Part shown: positions 37,473 to 48,605 of the stretch, one piece after another
Numbering within the stretch: position 1 is the stretch's first letter
Layout: every line of letters begins with the position of its first letter
From: Blasia pusilla
Lineage: Eukaryota > Marchantiophyta > Marchantiopsida > Blasiales
NCBI GenBank assembly: GCA_050084515.1
Contig: CM114274.1
Coordinates: 21,142,001-21,206,000 of the forward strand
Length of the DNA: 64,000 bases
Direction: 5' to 3'
Notes under the pieces: model-generated
The model's input: the letters and a program-made list of their open reading frames with translations, nothing else
Databases searched by the model: none
Told to the model about the DNA's origin: nothing
Program-made: the position numbers and the translations under genes

Positions 37473-39036
37473 CAACGGCGATGGCGTCGATGGTGACGGC
37501 GCCGCCAACGGCAGCTGCTGCTTTAGGGTTTCTATTTTTATCCTAAAATTGGCAATTTACAAAATTGGCCATTTTTTGCTTGCAGCTCCAAATTACGCAC
37601 CATCTATTGCACAACGTGCATAGCTTCAAGATCTACGATGGCGTCAAAAAATTTTGAATAAAAAAATTCTATAAAAACTGATGGGGATTGTCGTAAACCC
37701 CAACGTCTCTTTCTACCCAACATTCGGCAGTGCTTCCGCGTTGATTTCTCCCAACGAAAATGTAAAACTTGTGAAAAGAAAAATCAGAAAGCTACATGGT
37801 GCTTCCGAGAGCACCGGCGTGGGTAATCCGCCCACTCACTCAAATTCTACCAACATTTGGGCAGCGCTTCCGCGCGCCACTCTCCTGTACGAAAAAACGG
37901 TAAAGGAAAACAGCAAACTGAATGACTCTTGCTCCCGTGAGCACTCCCATGAGTCATGAAGCAGGGAACACGGTCCCTAACCTGCAAACACAGCGAAACT
38001 CCAGCAAGCTCCCACATTGTAGCTCTCCTATTCTCTCTTTATAAAGTATGATCCAATCTCTCTCTACACCATCTCACACCATAGCTCTCAAAGGTGTGCA
38101 CTTTCTCTCATGTCAAACCAAACCCACTCTCCTAATGAGAGGCTTAGGTTACACTCAGAAGGCAAGGGACCATAGCTCCGCCGCCTCATGCCAAGAGGTT
38201 CAACAAGGAGAGAATGAGCTCTCAAGCTCTCTCTCCTTGAGGTATACCCCTCCCCTCTCCCAAGCTCTCTCCATGATAACCTATGCTCCCAAGTCACCTC
38301 CTTGGCTCTTGACCTGATGTAGGAGGTCAAGGGCCAATTACCAAAAATATAAAGTCAACTATCCCTAATATGGAAACTTACCCGAAATAGTAATTTTCTC
38401 TATATGGCTCCAAATGAGCCGAAACGTAGGGGAAACGTGCTCTCTCAGGTTTCCCGGGGTCTCAACATGTCATTCTTGACCTCCTGGGTCTATCCTCCAC
38501 TACCCGTGAAGACGCTCTGCTAGATCCCACGGATCTATCCTAACAGTCGTGACAAAGGAGAAACAGAAGCAGAACTTACAACTCAAGCAAAATCTTGATG
38601 AAGGCTACCTCTCCCACCTGTGGGAGAGAGAACAAAAAAAATCCATCAAATTGTAGCATCAGTTACATACAGAAGAGTAGGAGCGTAATTGAAGGGAAAA
38701 TCACAGACATTCTTGTTGTCAAGTAATCTTTGCTTCACCTCTATGCATCAAATGCAACCTGAGAAGATAACTAGGAGCAGCGGCATGTTATATTTTCCAT
38801 GGGAGTCTTGACTTGCAATCCATCCGCAAACCTGAGAAGAAGAGAAAAAAATGATCCTCGGTTCACGAAAGCTGGAAGGTGATTTTTTCTCTCTCTCCCT
38901 CCTTGTCACCTTCGCGGCTTCACATTCGTGGCTTCATTCGATGTCACTCTCTTCTGATGTCACTTGCTCCCGACGATTGCGATGCAGCATTGAAATCCCC
39001 CGCTCTGCTACTTGCCCCGCCCGTTCGTGCTCTCGT
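37473..39036. other. No gene; possible LTR-like segment at 37691-38543
   Basis: TGTCGTAAACCCC near 37691 and CCTAACA ending near 38543 could delimit a solo LTR, with a TTTATAAAG box at 38038 between them. Two similar words (CAACATTTGGGCAGCGCTTC at about 37852 and a diverged copy near 37718) repeat inside. No TSD or second copy supports this, so it stays tentative. Confidence 0.3.
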
Positions 39037-39076
39037 CCTAGGGTTTGGGCTCTTTTCCTAGGGTTTGGGCTCTCCT
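39037..39076 (+). repeat. 20-bp tandem duplication containing telo-box motifs
   Basis: CCTAGGGTTTGGGCTCTTTT at 39037-39056 is repeated at 39057-39076 with two or three changes at the end. Each copy contains TAGGGTTT, the plant telo-box in reverse. In plants this motif is common near promoters of ribosomal and translation genes, but no such gene follows here. Confidence 0.55.
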
Positions 39077-39781
39077 CCTACTTCTCCCGCTTTAATTTGA
39101 CATAAATTTTATGGCCATTAAAGGTTTGTATATATTTTTTCTTTGAAAAAAATTCCTTTGGCTAGCTCTAAAATTTTGAAAAAGGGGACATATGGACCAA
39201 TACACGATTGACATGTGTATCCACGATTATAATATGATAAATCCCCTTTACTTTCTTGGACATATTCCATATACAACTGGCCTTTTTCTTATAAGCATTG
39301 GCCTTAATTAAAATTACCCTTAAGTTCTTCCACAACTCTTTATAAGTCTTCCCCAAAATCCAATTAAAAAACCCTATAATTTTTCGTACGTGATGGGTCT
39401 CTTCCGCGGAAGTGAGACCCCCGAGTTGGTGCATTGCATAGGAATTCTTACAAGTCTTTATAATTGTTGGAAGGTACCTCCTTAGCTAACTTATTATGTG
39501 TTACAAAGATAATAAATCATTTCCTTAACCAACTTAACTCAAGGTATTGTTATAAAAATTTCCTCTTATGTAATATCAACAATACCATTATCTACTAATG
39601 GAACAACCCAATTGGGTATATGTCGAGAATACACCTCAAGCCCAAAGCCATATATGATAGCCTTGTAAATGATGAGAGTAGCTATTTTAAATTGATACAA
39701 GTATACCTATTATTGAAAGATATTTTAATCTTATATAGTAGTGATAATACAACTGACCAATTTTTCAAACTCAAAAGGAGT

Positions 39782-40737
39782 CAAGGTTCCATATGGACAA
39801 AGTCCATGTTCGTGGCCTTTTCCATATTTGTGGACTAACGTTTGTGTTATGGAATGACTTGTTCATGTGAATCCCATCTTGCCCTTCTCTCTCATTCCCT
39901 CCACTTGCCTTCATGTTCCATACTTTCTCGTTTCTTCCTCCCTCCACCTCGACATCCTTCTCCCTTATTGCCCTACTAGCCCTTGCCCCATGTCACATCT
40001 GAGTAGCCGATAGGCCGAGATCTATCGTGGATAGGGCGTAGGAGCCAGCGGACTATCTTGAGTGTAACTTTGTCCCACGGTGTCGCATTGAGGTTGAGGA
40101 TAGGTCCATTGTGTCAGGAACGTTGTTTTGACAACTTTCTTGTTAAGGTCTTTCACAATCGGATGACTTGTTGACCAGGTCACCCGCCCCTAGTAACCTG
40201 TGCACATAGGTTACCAAGAGGATAGCTATTTTTAGGGGAAGAGCCTTTTGGCTCTTCCCAACCCTATATAAGGGAGAAAGATGGCTTTCCCGAGCTATCT
40301 TTCTCATGTTGGGCCGTTGGAGCACCTCTCTTGTATGTGTGTGAGATAGGACTAGGGAGCTAGCGTCAGGATTCCTTGATAGCGTAGGGTGGACGAGGCT
40401 CGATATGCCGATGAAGATTGAGGAGTGGAGTTTTAGGCCGGGTGTGCCGTTTTACTACTCTTTATTTTTCGTTGTGTGATCTCCATGTATATGTATGAAT
40501 TGATATCTGTACATGTGTGGATCTACCCGTGTGTGGGAAAGATCGGTGTTGTGTGGTGTAGATATGACCAGCGATGTTTGTTGTGTAGCAATATGTATGC
40601 GTACGACACCTACCTTCCATCATAAGCTATAAGTATGGATCTTACCTTTTGCAATACATGTTCATGGACATGTCCAGATTGATTTGTTCACCCAAGATCG
40701 TCTTGAGGAAGGACTTCTCCGTTTTTGCGCAACCATA
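39782..40737 (+). mobile_element. hAT-type MITE split by a solo LTR
   Basis: The MITE starts CAAGGTTCCATATGGACAAA at 39782 and ends GCAACCATA at 40737. The flanking octamers AAAGGAGT (39774-39781) and TAAGGAGT (40738-40745) match at 7 of 8 positions. Its 3' third (CCTTCCATCATAAGC onward) is displaced by a 618-bp insertion at 39991-40608. Without the insert it would be about 335 bp, the family size. The LTR therefore arrived after this MITE. Confidence 0.75.
39991..40608 (+). mobile_element. Solo LTR, family B, nested in the MITE
   Basis: The segment starts TGTCACATCTGAG and ends GTACGACA, giving TGTC/GACA inverted ends. It contains a clear TATA box (CCTATATAAGG at 40263-40273) with a hairpin on each side. 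The upstream hairpin is a perfect 10-bp stem, GGGAAGAGCC (40236-40245) with GGCTCTTCCC (40250-40259), and TTTT loop. The downstream one is a 12-bp stem from 40276 to 40303 with two G-T pairs. A partial homologous copy is at 59785-60030. The TSD is poor (CCCCA against CCTAC). Confidence 0.6.
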
Positions 40738-40807
40738 TAAGGAGTCGTAAGGACCTCACCTATGGTTGAAAAACATTTCTCCATTTGGCTGCATAAGATA
40801 TTGTAAC

Positions 40808-41141
40808 CATGGTTGGACAATAAAGTACAAGTTTGTCCCTACGATGGACATGGACAGACAAGTCAAGACATATGCACAAACATGGATTGCAAGAGGTAGG
40901 GCCCACACTTATAGCCCGTGTTGAATGGCAAGTCAAGGGCGAGCGGGCAGAGAAATAAGAGGGAAGAGAGTGGAGGTGGAGGAAGGGAGAAACGGGAAAG
41001 TGCAAAACATGGAGGAAAGTGGGATGGATGAGAAAGAAGGGGGAGATAAGGCCCACATGGACAAGTCCTTCTAGAGGACGGACATAAATCCACGGACATG
41101 GACATGTCCAGGGATACGGACTTTGTCCACATGCAACCTTG
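40808..41141 (-). mobile_element. hAT-type MITE, complete copy with perfect TSD
   Basis: On the plus strand the element starts CATGGTTGGACA and ends CATGCAACCTTG, that is, the family in reverse orientation. It is 334 bp long. The 8-bp duplication ATTGTAAC is perfect (40800-40807 and 41142-41149), indicating a younger insertion than the other copies. It lies only 70 bp from the preceding copy and in opposite orientation, so transcripts through both could fold into a long duplex. Confidence 0.88.
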
Positions 41142-43013
41142 ATTGTAACAAAATTCCCTTATTGAAAACTTAAGCCATATTGAGTTGAAATAATTCAAGA
41201 TTAAAAAATAAACTTTAATCCTTGGATAAGTCCATAGAGACTCAAACTTATCAATTAATGACAATCACAATTGTTTCTACACAAAAATGTTGAGTTGTGA
41301 GTAAGCTTCAAACTTGGGTTTTAAAATTATAGAGAATAGGCTTGACCACCATGACACTATCATACAAAAGTTGGAATGTCATATATGGAATGCAAATATA
41401 GCCTATTAAGGTCATTGTCACATCGAGGAGATCTATGGCTAGAGATGCCATCAACAAAGAGCATAATCATCTTAGTGCATGTAATGCATTGCTCTTGAGT
41501 CTTAATTCTTACGAGCATATCCTATTGTAACTAGTCTATAACATCAAACCCTGATTGATACAAGATATTTTCATGAGGTTTTTTTTGAATTTTCAAAGCC
41601 AAAAAGAAAAACCTTTAGTGAATGATACAAAGTCCTTTTAAACAGACTCCCAATGATCCCCAATTCTTAGAAATTTAACATAAACAAACCTTCTTCATTG
41701 TGTGAAGATCTTATAATTGATGGTCCAATTTCCATGGGTGATATTATAGTGGAGACTCAAAGAAACTAAGGGGGTAGGAAATTATTAGAATCTTATTAGG
41801 AAAATTCATTCATGAGATCCAATAAAATCCAAGTTAGGAGAAGTAGAGCCAATTCACTTTGCAAGTAAAATTTAATCAATATAACAAGATCTAGAATTCA
41901 CTAGGATTATAGGTTACGTTCATTTTATAATTCTAAGTTACCTTGGTTACAATTATTGCATCCAATTTCTAGAAATTATATAAACCTTCAACTAAAAATA
42001 TCCCCATTTTCGTTTCAAATATTTTAATACATCCAGTTTAGTGATATTTATTGGTGTTAAATGAATGAATAATAAAGATTATACTTGATAAGTTGATAAC
42101 CTCACTACAATGTTAGCAATCCTATTACGGAATCTAGCAATGCAAGAAATGAATATAAGTCATAAATGTATTTTAAGTTGAATATTTAGTATGACGATGA
42201 AAAATTGAACTTGAAATCCTTTTATTGTAAAAATTCAATTTCATCATCTTTCATATATCATTATGAAAACTAGTGTATGCTTGTGTGTTGCACGGATTTA
42301 AATTACTTCTTTAAATGATCATTTCATCTCAAAGTTGTCAAATGTGGTTTTAAATCAACTTCAAATGATCCCACTGGTTCAAACGGCAAGAGTTCTTGTG
42401 GGTTGAAGGGATGAGTTGAAAAATGAAAAGGAAGTCTCCAATAATAATAAAAATAATTCTAGAAGTAAGATTTCTTTTTCTTTTGCAAAATATAATTTGA
42501 AAACTGAATCTCCCCCTCCAATCTTAAAATTTTAGATAAAAAAAGTCCTTCAGGAATTTCTTCTCTTCTTCCACACCCTTCACACGTGGCATGTTGAAAG
42601 AAGGTAAAATAGTCGTATGATTTGGTTACTTTAAAGAAAAACCTAAGCCAAGTGCTCTCCTAAAGGACACGGTCCACCCTGTTTAAAGTTTAAACCCCGC
42701 ACGTACTAACGCCGCGAGAAAAGAGACTTGTTCAATGCTCAGTCAGTACTAATCGTCCAGCAGCGAAAGATCGTGGACGTGTATAGGTGTCGGGAGCAGG
42801 ATGGCGCGTGACATTGACTGGGCAATTGTTTCCCCCTTATAGACATTTTCGTATTCCATAACCAATAGATTTCCGGGTTCCACGACTTTTAGTAAAAAAA
42901 ATACAGATGAAATCGGATATGCGACCACACCCTTTAGATATACCGTTTGAGGCTTTCAGAAAGTGTGAAACAGAGAGCGCTGTTCTAACAGAGATTGCAA
43001 ACGTGCGTGCGGA
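41142..43013. other. AT-rich region leading to the phospholipase C gene
   Basis: No gene is seen from 41142 to about 42900. The last 300 bp are more GC-balanced and are the presumed promoter of the downstream gene; no clear TATA box was assigned. Confidence 0.4.
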
Positions 43014-43124
43014 GTGTGCAAGCTTTTGTGCCTACCATACTCTTCGTCAAAAGCTTGTGCTTGCTCACACTCAAAGACAAGGGATTGTGCTTGCGAAGAT
43101 ACATTTATACTGCCTCTTCTTCTC

Positions 43125-43343
43125 ATGGCCTCGTGGACTTCCATTGCTCACGGTGTTTCAAGTGTTGTGAAGGTCAAGGGTATTCGCCCGGCCCTTGCAT
43201 CTTCAAATTCTCTGACTGCTGCTTTCAACCGCACTACAATCCAACTGTTAAGATTCAGGTCCAGCAGCGCGAGCGCTGTGCATTCGGAGTACAGCATTTG
43301 CAGATTTTCCGTCCATGCACACATTTCTCGTTTACATCCTTAG
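43125..43343 (+). CDS. 72-codon upstream ORF in the phospholipase C leader
   Basis: An ATG at 43125 opens a 72-residue frame ending in TAG at 43341-43343, directly before a GTAAAT donor at 43344. An acceptor at 43395 (TTTTGCAG) would remove a 52-bp leader intron. The peptide is rich in Ser, Ala and Arg with few acids (VKVKGIRPALASSNSL, LLRFRSSSASAV), like an organelle-targeting sequence, but it ends before the intron and is not fused to the enzyme. If translated it would act as a uORF. It could also be non-coding leader. Confidence 0.3.
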   Translation: MASWTSIAHGVSSVVKVKGIRPALASSNSLTAAFNRTTIQLLRFRSSSASAVHSEYSICRFSVHAHISRLHP

Positions 43344-43494
43344 GTAAATCGATCCGATTGCATCCCTTGAAGTTTAGCTGCTAACCATTTTGCAGAGGAG
43401 ACTCGGTGCAGATTGACAGCTTTGATTTACAATTTCAATTACCGAGTCATCTTGAAGATCTTCGTGTAGCTCGCACATTTAGCGGTGAGTCTAG

Positions 43495-45895
43495 ATGGGG
43501 AATAATTGTTGCACTTCCGCCAGCCCCACTGAGCTTGGCAAGGAAACATCAAGGATTCTCAGTGGAAACATCAAAACGGTGGTGTTGATTGTGATGGAAA
43601 ATCGGTCGTTTGATAATATGCTGGGGTTTCTGAATCGGCTCAATCTTGAAATTGATGGGTTGAAGGGAGACGAATACAACCTCCTGGATCCTGCGAATCC
43701 AAATTCTAAGAAGGTAGTCATCTCCGATACTGCTCCTTACATCACCACAGCTGACCCTCCACACGGATTTGCATCCATCCGGAGGCAGATCTATGGGACA
43801 GATTCGAGTGCGAACGCACCACAAATGAACGGCTTTGCGAAAGAGGCGGAGAGTGAGCAGAAGGGATTCTCGACTCAGGTAATGTCTGCCTTCAAGCCTG
43901 AGGCGATTCCTGTTACGACCGCTCTAGCGCAGGAGTTCGCCGTATTCGATAAGTGGTACGCTTCAATGCCCGCGTCCACTCAGCCAAACCGTTTCTACGT
44001 GCACTCGGCCACTTCCCATGGAGCCATAAGTAACGTGACTCTCGATCTCCTGCAAGGATTTCCACAGAAGACCATATTCGATTCCATCGACGACGCGGGG
44101 CTTTCATTCGGCATTTACTATCAGAACATCCCCGCAACGCTCTTCCTGTCAAGGCTTCGGCAGCCGAAGTACCTCGACAAGTTCTTGGATTACAATCTGT
44201 TTTTCAAAAAACACGCGCAGGAGGGAAAGCTTCCCAATTATACGGTGATCGAGCAGCGGTACTTCGACTTGGGTACACTTCTTCCGGCGAATGACAACCA
44301 CCCACCTCATGATGTCTTACTTGGAGAGGAGTTAATCAAAGAGGTGTACGAGACTCTTCGCAAGAGTCCTCAATGGAACGAGATGTTGCTCATCATCACT
44401 TACGATGAGCACGGTGGTCTCTATGATCATGTGCCCCCTCCTTCCACTGGTGTCCCCAATCCGGATGGCATCAAAGGGCCTGCGCCGGATTTCTTCAACT
44501 TCGACAGGCTCGGTGTCCGTATCCCAACAATTATGATCTCACCGTGGATCAACAGAGGCACAGGTGCGTTTCGCCCTCCCATTCAACGTTGTGTCATCAT
44601 TACTTCCGTCAACGATAATGAAACTCCCTGACGTACCTGCCCTGAGGCATTGAGTGCCTGTTCGTTGATCTATTCGGAAATTCTTTTGTCGATCTGCGTG
44701 TGCAGTTGTGCACGAGGCCAAGGGCCCGGCACCCACCTCTCAGTTCGAGCATTCCTCTATCGCTGCAACTGTAAAGAAGATTTTCAATCTTCCCAGCTTC
44801 TTAACCAAGAGGGATGAGTGGGCGGGCACTTTCGAAAGCGTCTTCAGTTCCCGTAGTCAACCGAGAACTGACTGCCCAGGTACATGAAGGAACCTCTATA
44901 AGTAGGCTGTGTTGCGTTTGACAGATCGTTGTTCACTTGCATCTGCGTCTCGAGGATTATCCTTCTGGCAAGCCAAAACTGCTACGTCGCAAGCGTTTCC
45001 GCAACGACTCTGGGCCCAGTAAAATATTCTCTAATTTCTAACTAAGTAGTACATATTATATCTAGTGTAATAGCTAGAGATAGAGTGTCATGTCTAGAAT
45101 CTCAGATTATGAAATCTTCTTTGGGAGGCGATTAGTAGTATCATGTCGTTGTTCCCAAAATAAGAAAGAAACAGATTAGAATTCCCCGAAAACTTCGATC
45201 TGTTTCTTCTGGTAGTTTTCTTAGCCCCTCATTAATGAGACTTGCTAGGTACGAGCACACCGAAAAAAAAAGGGAATCATTGACTTTCGATACTTGGTAT
45301 ATGCGCGATTGCAAATCTTGAACTTCGGACAACTTCAAAGCTATTTAGATGAATATTCTTACTTGCCAGACATGTCGAGCGTCGCTACGTGAATCCTGCT
45401 CTCGTACCCATGCGCATGATCTTCAATTGATACTGAAACTCAATCCTTGACAGAGACGTGGAATCGATATGGTGTCCTAGCCAGATCCACTATGTTTACA
45501 ATGGAGGTCTTGAATTCTGGGAGATCGATCTATCGGTTTCAATTGTACTCAATTATCACTACTAAGCATCAGCAGGAGCATCCATGCACCATGCTAGCTT
45601 CGTGAGTCACGTACGTGCCATAAACTAACTACAGTAACGAGTTTGCTCTCGGTGCGTGGTTTGTGCAGTCCAACTCCCGAACCTTCCTTCTAAATCGCGC
45701 TCTCTACCACCTGGAGATTCGGACCCCGGCCGTATGCACGAGTGGCAGCAAGAGTTGGTTCTGCTCGCTCACGTTTTGAATGGTGAAGTCGGAGACGGTG
45801 CGCCGCGAACTATCGAGGACGTTGGGAAATGCATGAACCAATTCCAGGCTAACGACTACATTGCTCAAGCGGTGAATGCGTTTCTGAAGAAATGA
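43495..45895 (+). CDS. NPC: Non-specific phospholipase C (NPC)
   Basis: Plant NPCs hydrolyse phosphatidylcholine and other glycerophospholipids to diacylglycerol and are used in lipid signalling and phosphate recycling. Three exons fit: 43495-44563, 44706-44879 and 45669-45895. Both introns are GT-AG, phase 1, and the product is 489 residues, within the family range. Phosphoesterase motifs are intact: ENRSFDN at residues 35-41, [16 protein letters not shown] at 161-176, [15 protein letters not shown] at 302-316, SPWINRGT at 349-356 and, in exon 2, [20 protein letters not shown]. Exon 3 encodes the C-terminal [14 protein letters not shown] helix region. The start is secure because a TAG lies immediately upstream in frame (43492-43494). 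There is no signal peptide. Instead the protein begins MGNNCCTS, which fits N-myristoylation at Gly2 with possible S-acylation of Cys5 and Cys6. Orthology to a particular NPC subgroup is not resolved. Confidence 0.93.
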
Positions 45896-46417
45896 TTAAT
45901 GAGAATCAAACCGAATTCGAGCTGAACTCGCGCTCTCAAGGTACAACGCCTACCTGATCATCCTCGAGCAGCGGCGTCGCGAGCGTTTGTGATGTAAAGT
46001 AGCCACCCATCACACATATATTGAAACTTCGTTGAGATTTGTCAACTAGGTAGGCAGCTTTACAAGTCATAGTTGTTAGAGCAAGTCCTTGTGTGGGGAT
46101 TTTGGTTTACAATTCAGGATACCGATCAGTTTCCGTATTCTCAACTGTACACAATCTTCAACTTTGCATACACGCAGATATGGTTTAGATGTATACATTC
46201 ATACACATGTCTAGAGACGTTGAATTCCTTTCCAATGAAGTAAATCAGGGAATTCAATATTTTATTGGACATTTCTTTCCGATCTAAGGGCGGAGCTCAC
46301 TCCGAACAGCCTATCATTTGGATTTGATTCAAACTATTATCCCGTTGTATGTGATAACGTCTTATTTCTTTAGGGATGCAAATGTGTAGGACTCCCTTAA
46401 GGTCCTAAACTAAGCGA

Positions 46418-46501
46418 CAATCAAGAATTATTCAAGTGCTTATCATTATGTGAAAATAATGCTTGATTGTATGGGTGATTAGACCCATAATGATAAGCAC
46501 T
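46418..46501. repeat. Two interleaved inverted repeats
   Basis: Arm A (46418-46432, CAATCAAGAATTATT) pairs with A' (46455-46469) at 14 of 15 positions. Arm B (46435-46450, AGTGCTTATCATTATG) pairs perfectly with B' (46486-46501). The order A-B-A'-B' is that of a pseudoknot rather than of a simple hairpin. It lies about 520 bp after the NPC stop. Confidence 0.7.
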
Positions 46502-47519
46502 CTCTCTTAAAGTGATATTTTTTCCTCATTTAATTTATTTCTCTCTCTTAAAGTGATATGTATCAACATCATACGAAACTTTAAAGGACATATGAGGAGG
46601 GTTTCTCTAATCTCATCCTCTTTTAAATATATAGATTAGCAAGATTCTCATGCATTAGAGGGATAAGGAAAACTTAGAGACGCATTGCTCGAACTATGGG
46701 CCGGGAATGCTAATTTGGATTGATGATAATTACATGTACGAACCTCGAGGGAAATGTGCAAATTTGGGTTGTGTCACCTTTTAGAGTGTTCAAATGCCAT
46801 ATGAGTATATCTATTAGACTAAGTAATATAGACTAGTAAGGAGCAAGGTATAGTAGGTTTAATACGGATCATAAGACAACTTTGGACCTTAATATAGTTT
46901 TTACTTTTATGAGATATATTTTTCCAAATGAAATTTGGTCATCATAGGAAAAATAAAAATTTTGGAGCATACATGCATCATGAGTGCAAGTAGTTTACCA
47001 TACAAATCCAACCTCCAACTAGTGTACAAATATTAGTTTGATAATTACACTTTACTTATATCTTTAAGTTAGATATAAGTAAAAAGACCACATGTGTTGC
47101 TTAATAGTAACATTAAGTTGTCCTAATTTACTTAATAGTATGACAATGACTTGTTAGTAGTCGTTACAAGCTCAATTTTTCATTAAGGAAAGAGGAGAAA
47201 TATAATAAAAAAGACTACATCCCCATCTTCTAGACCCCTAAAGTTGTAGACCTTGGTGACTTGGTCCCTTACACACAACCTAAACTTGTCATTTATTTGT
47301 GCTATGTGGTCATTTCACAAGCGGAGTCTTACATGATTGATCTTACACAATTACGCAGCCTCCCTCAATCTGAATGTTGCCTATGGACCATGGTCATTGT
47401 CTAGATAGCCATTTATCCCGACCTACCATGACACACACCTTTAGGACGCTAAAAATCTAAGAAAAAAGGCTGAGTGCTCATGTGACCCTATTCGTAGTCG
47501 CCTCCTTGTCCTCCATGTC

Positions 47520-47520
<1 letters not shown>
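46502..47520. other. AT-rich gene-free stretch with a small hairpin
   Basis: TTTACTTATATCT at 47051-47063 and its exact complement at 47071-47083 form a 13-bp stem with a 7-nt loop. A short direct repeat, CTCTCTTAAAGTGATAT, occurs near 46502 and 46543. No coding frame is recognised. Confidence 0.5.

Positions 47521-47547
<27 letters not shown>
47521..47547. repeat. (TA)n microsatellite
   Basis: 27 bases of uninterrupted alternating T and A. Confidence 0.97.
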
Positions 47548-47551
<4 letters not shown>

Positions 47552-47741
47552 CTAGCTAGTCTCTACTCTATGTATATCTTAGGCATATCCATTGTCCTCG
47601 AGTGCCGCGACCCTCATGACCAAACAAGTGCCAAGCGGAACATCGGAACATTAGCGGGCTCACGCTAAGATGGTTTGCGCGTTGGAGTTGTCTCAAAGAG
47701 GAGACAAGAGACGAGACGCGAGCGAGGAGTCGCGTTTCAGA

Positions 47742-48605
47742 TGTTGTGGTTGCGACTGAGAAACCTGAACCCAACGCGGAATGAGACTTGAAAGAAGTCG
47801 AGTCTAGGAAGTGGGTTGCCAAAGGAAAGATCCGGATTTGGAACGCCACTAGCGTTTGAGAGTTTCCGACTGTATTTATGGCCATAACTTTTAGCTCCAA
47901 GGTGCGTTTGGAACAAATAAGGGTGCGTTGGAAAGCTTATGGAGAGTCGGTCCAAACGCATCAAAGATCGCTGCAAACGTATAAGCAGTAGCTGAGATAC
48001 AACCCGAAAACGACTGTAAGTGGAGTAGGGTTGAGGGCCACAATGAAGGGCCCGACCCTCTTTTCCCAAAGGGGAGGGGTTATTGGAGAACCCCAGAAGT
48101 ACTAGTAAGGGGGAAGGTCTCCGAGAGTGCTTGGAACCCAAATCCCACTTTGGGCGCCGCGGGGCGGCTCAAGGGCATGGAACGGAACGCGAGTTTGGGG
48201 GTTGGGTTGGAAAACCTGCACCAAGTCCATTGAGGTGATTTTAGACATCCCTCTTGGATTCCACCCCGCGACTCAATTACTTGGGTCTTGGTTTGGAACT
48301 CACCCAAGGACTGTTGAACAGTTGGGATCGCTAGGCGCGCAAGTGCCGTTTTAGATCCCTGGACTAACCAGGAAGTCTGTTCCAAGTCTTGAAGGACTTG
48401 CCATGTTTTGGAAACTAGGAACTAAGGAAGGTTGAGCTTGATGAGACGCCGAGTTGAGGACTCGGTGGGTTGGAACGCTGGTTGGCCCAGACCCGACTAA
48501 CGAGAGTGCGTGTTTGGATGCAGATCAGCGATGAGTTCGTGACCTACTGAACGTACGCTTCCGCAACACTAAAAATTGATGTTCAAGGAGAGTAGGGGCG
48601 CGACA
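47742..48605 (+). mobile_element. Solo LTR, family A, copy 2
   Basis: This segment is the near-identical, oppositely oriented sister of 23161-24018. It starts TGTTGTGGTTGCGACTGAG and ends GGGGCGCGACA. It interrupts the C-terminal part of a gypsy polyprotein: the PHD-like finger ends at 48606, directly at the LTR edge. The TSD is imperfect (TCAGA against TCAAG). Together the two copies form a 24-kb-apart inverted pair that encloses the P450 fragment, the gypsy remnant and the NPC gene. Confidence 0.7.

Noticed and set aside
37166-37508. Two overlapping minus-strand ORFs rich in RRQ and NPL words
   Set aside because: Both are read-outs of the 19-bp minisatellite.
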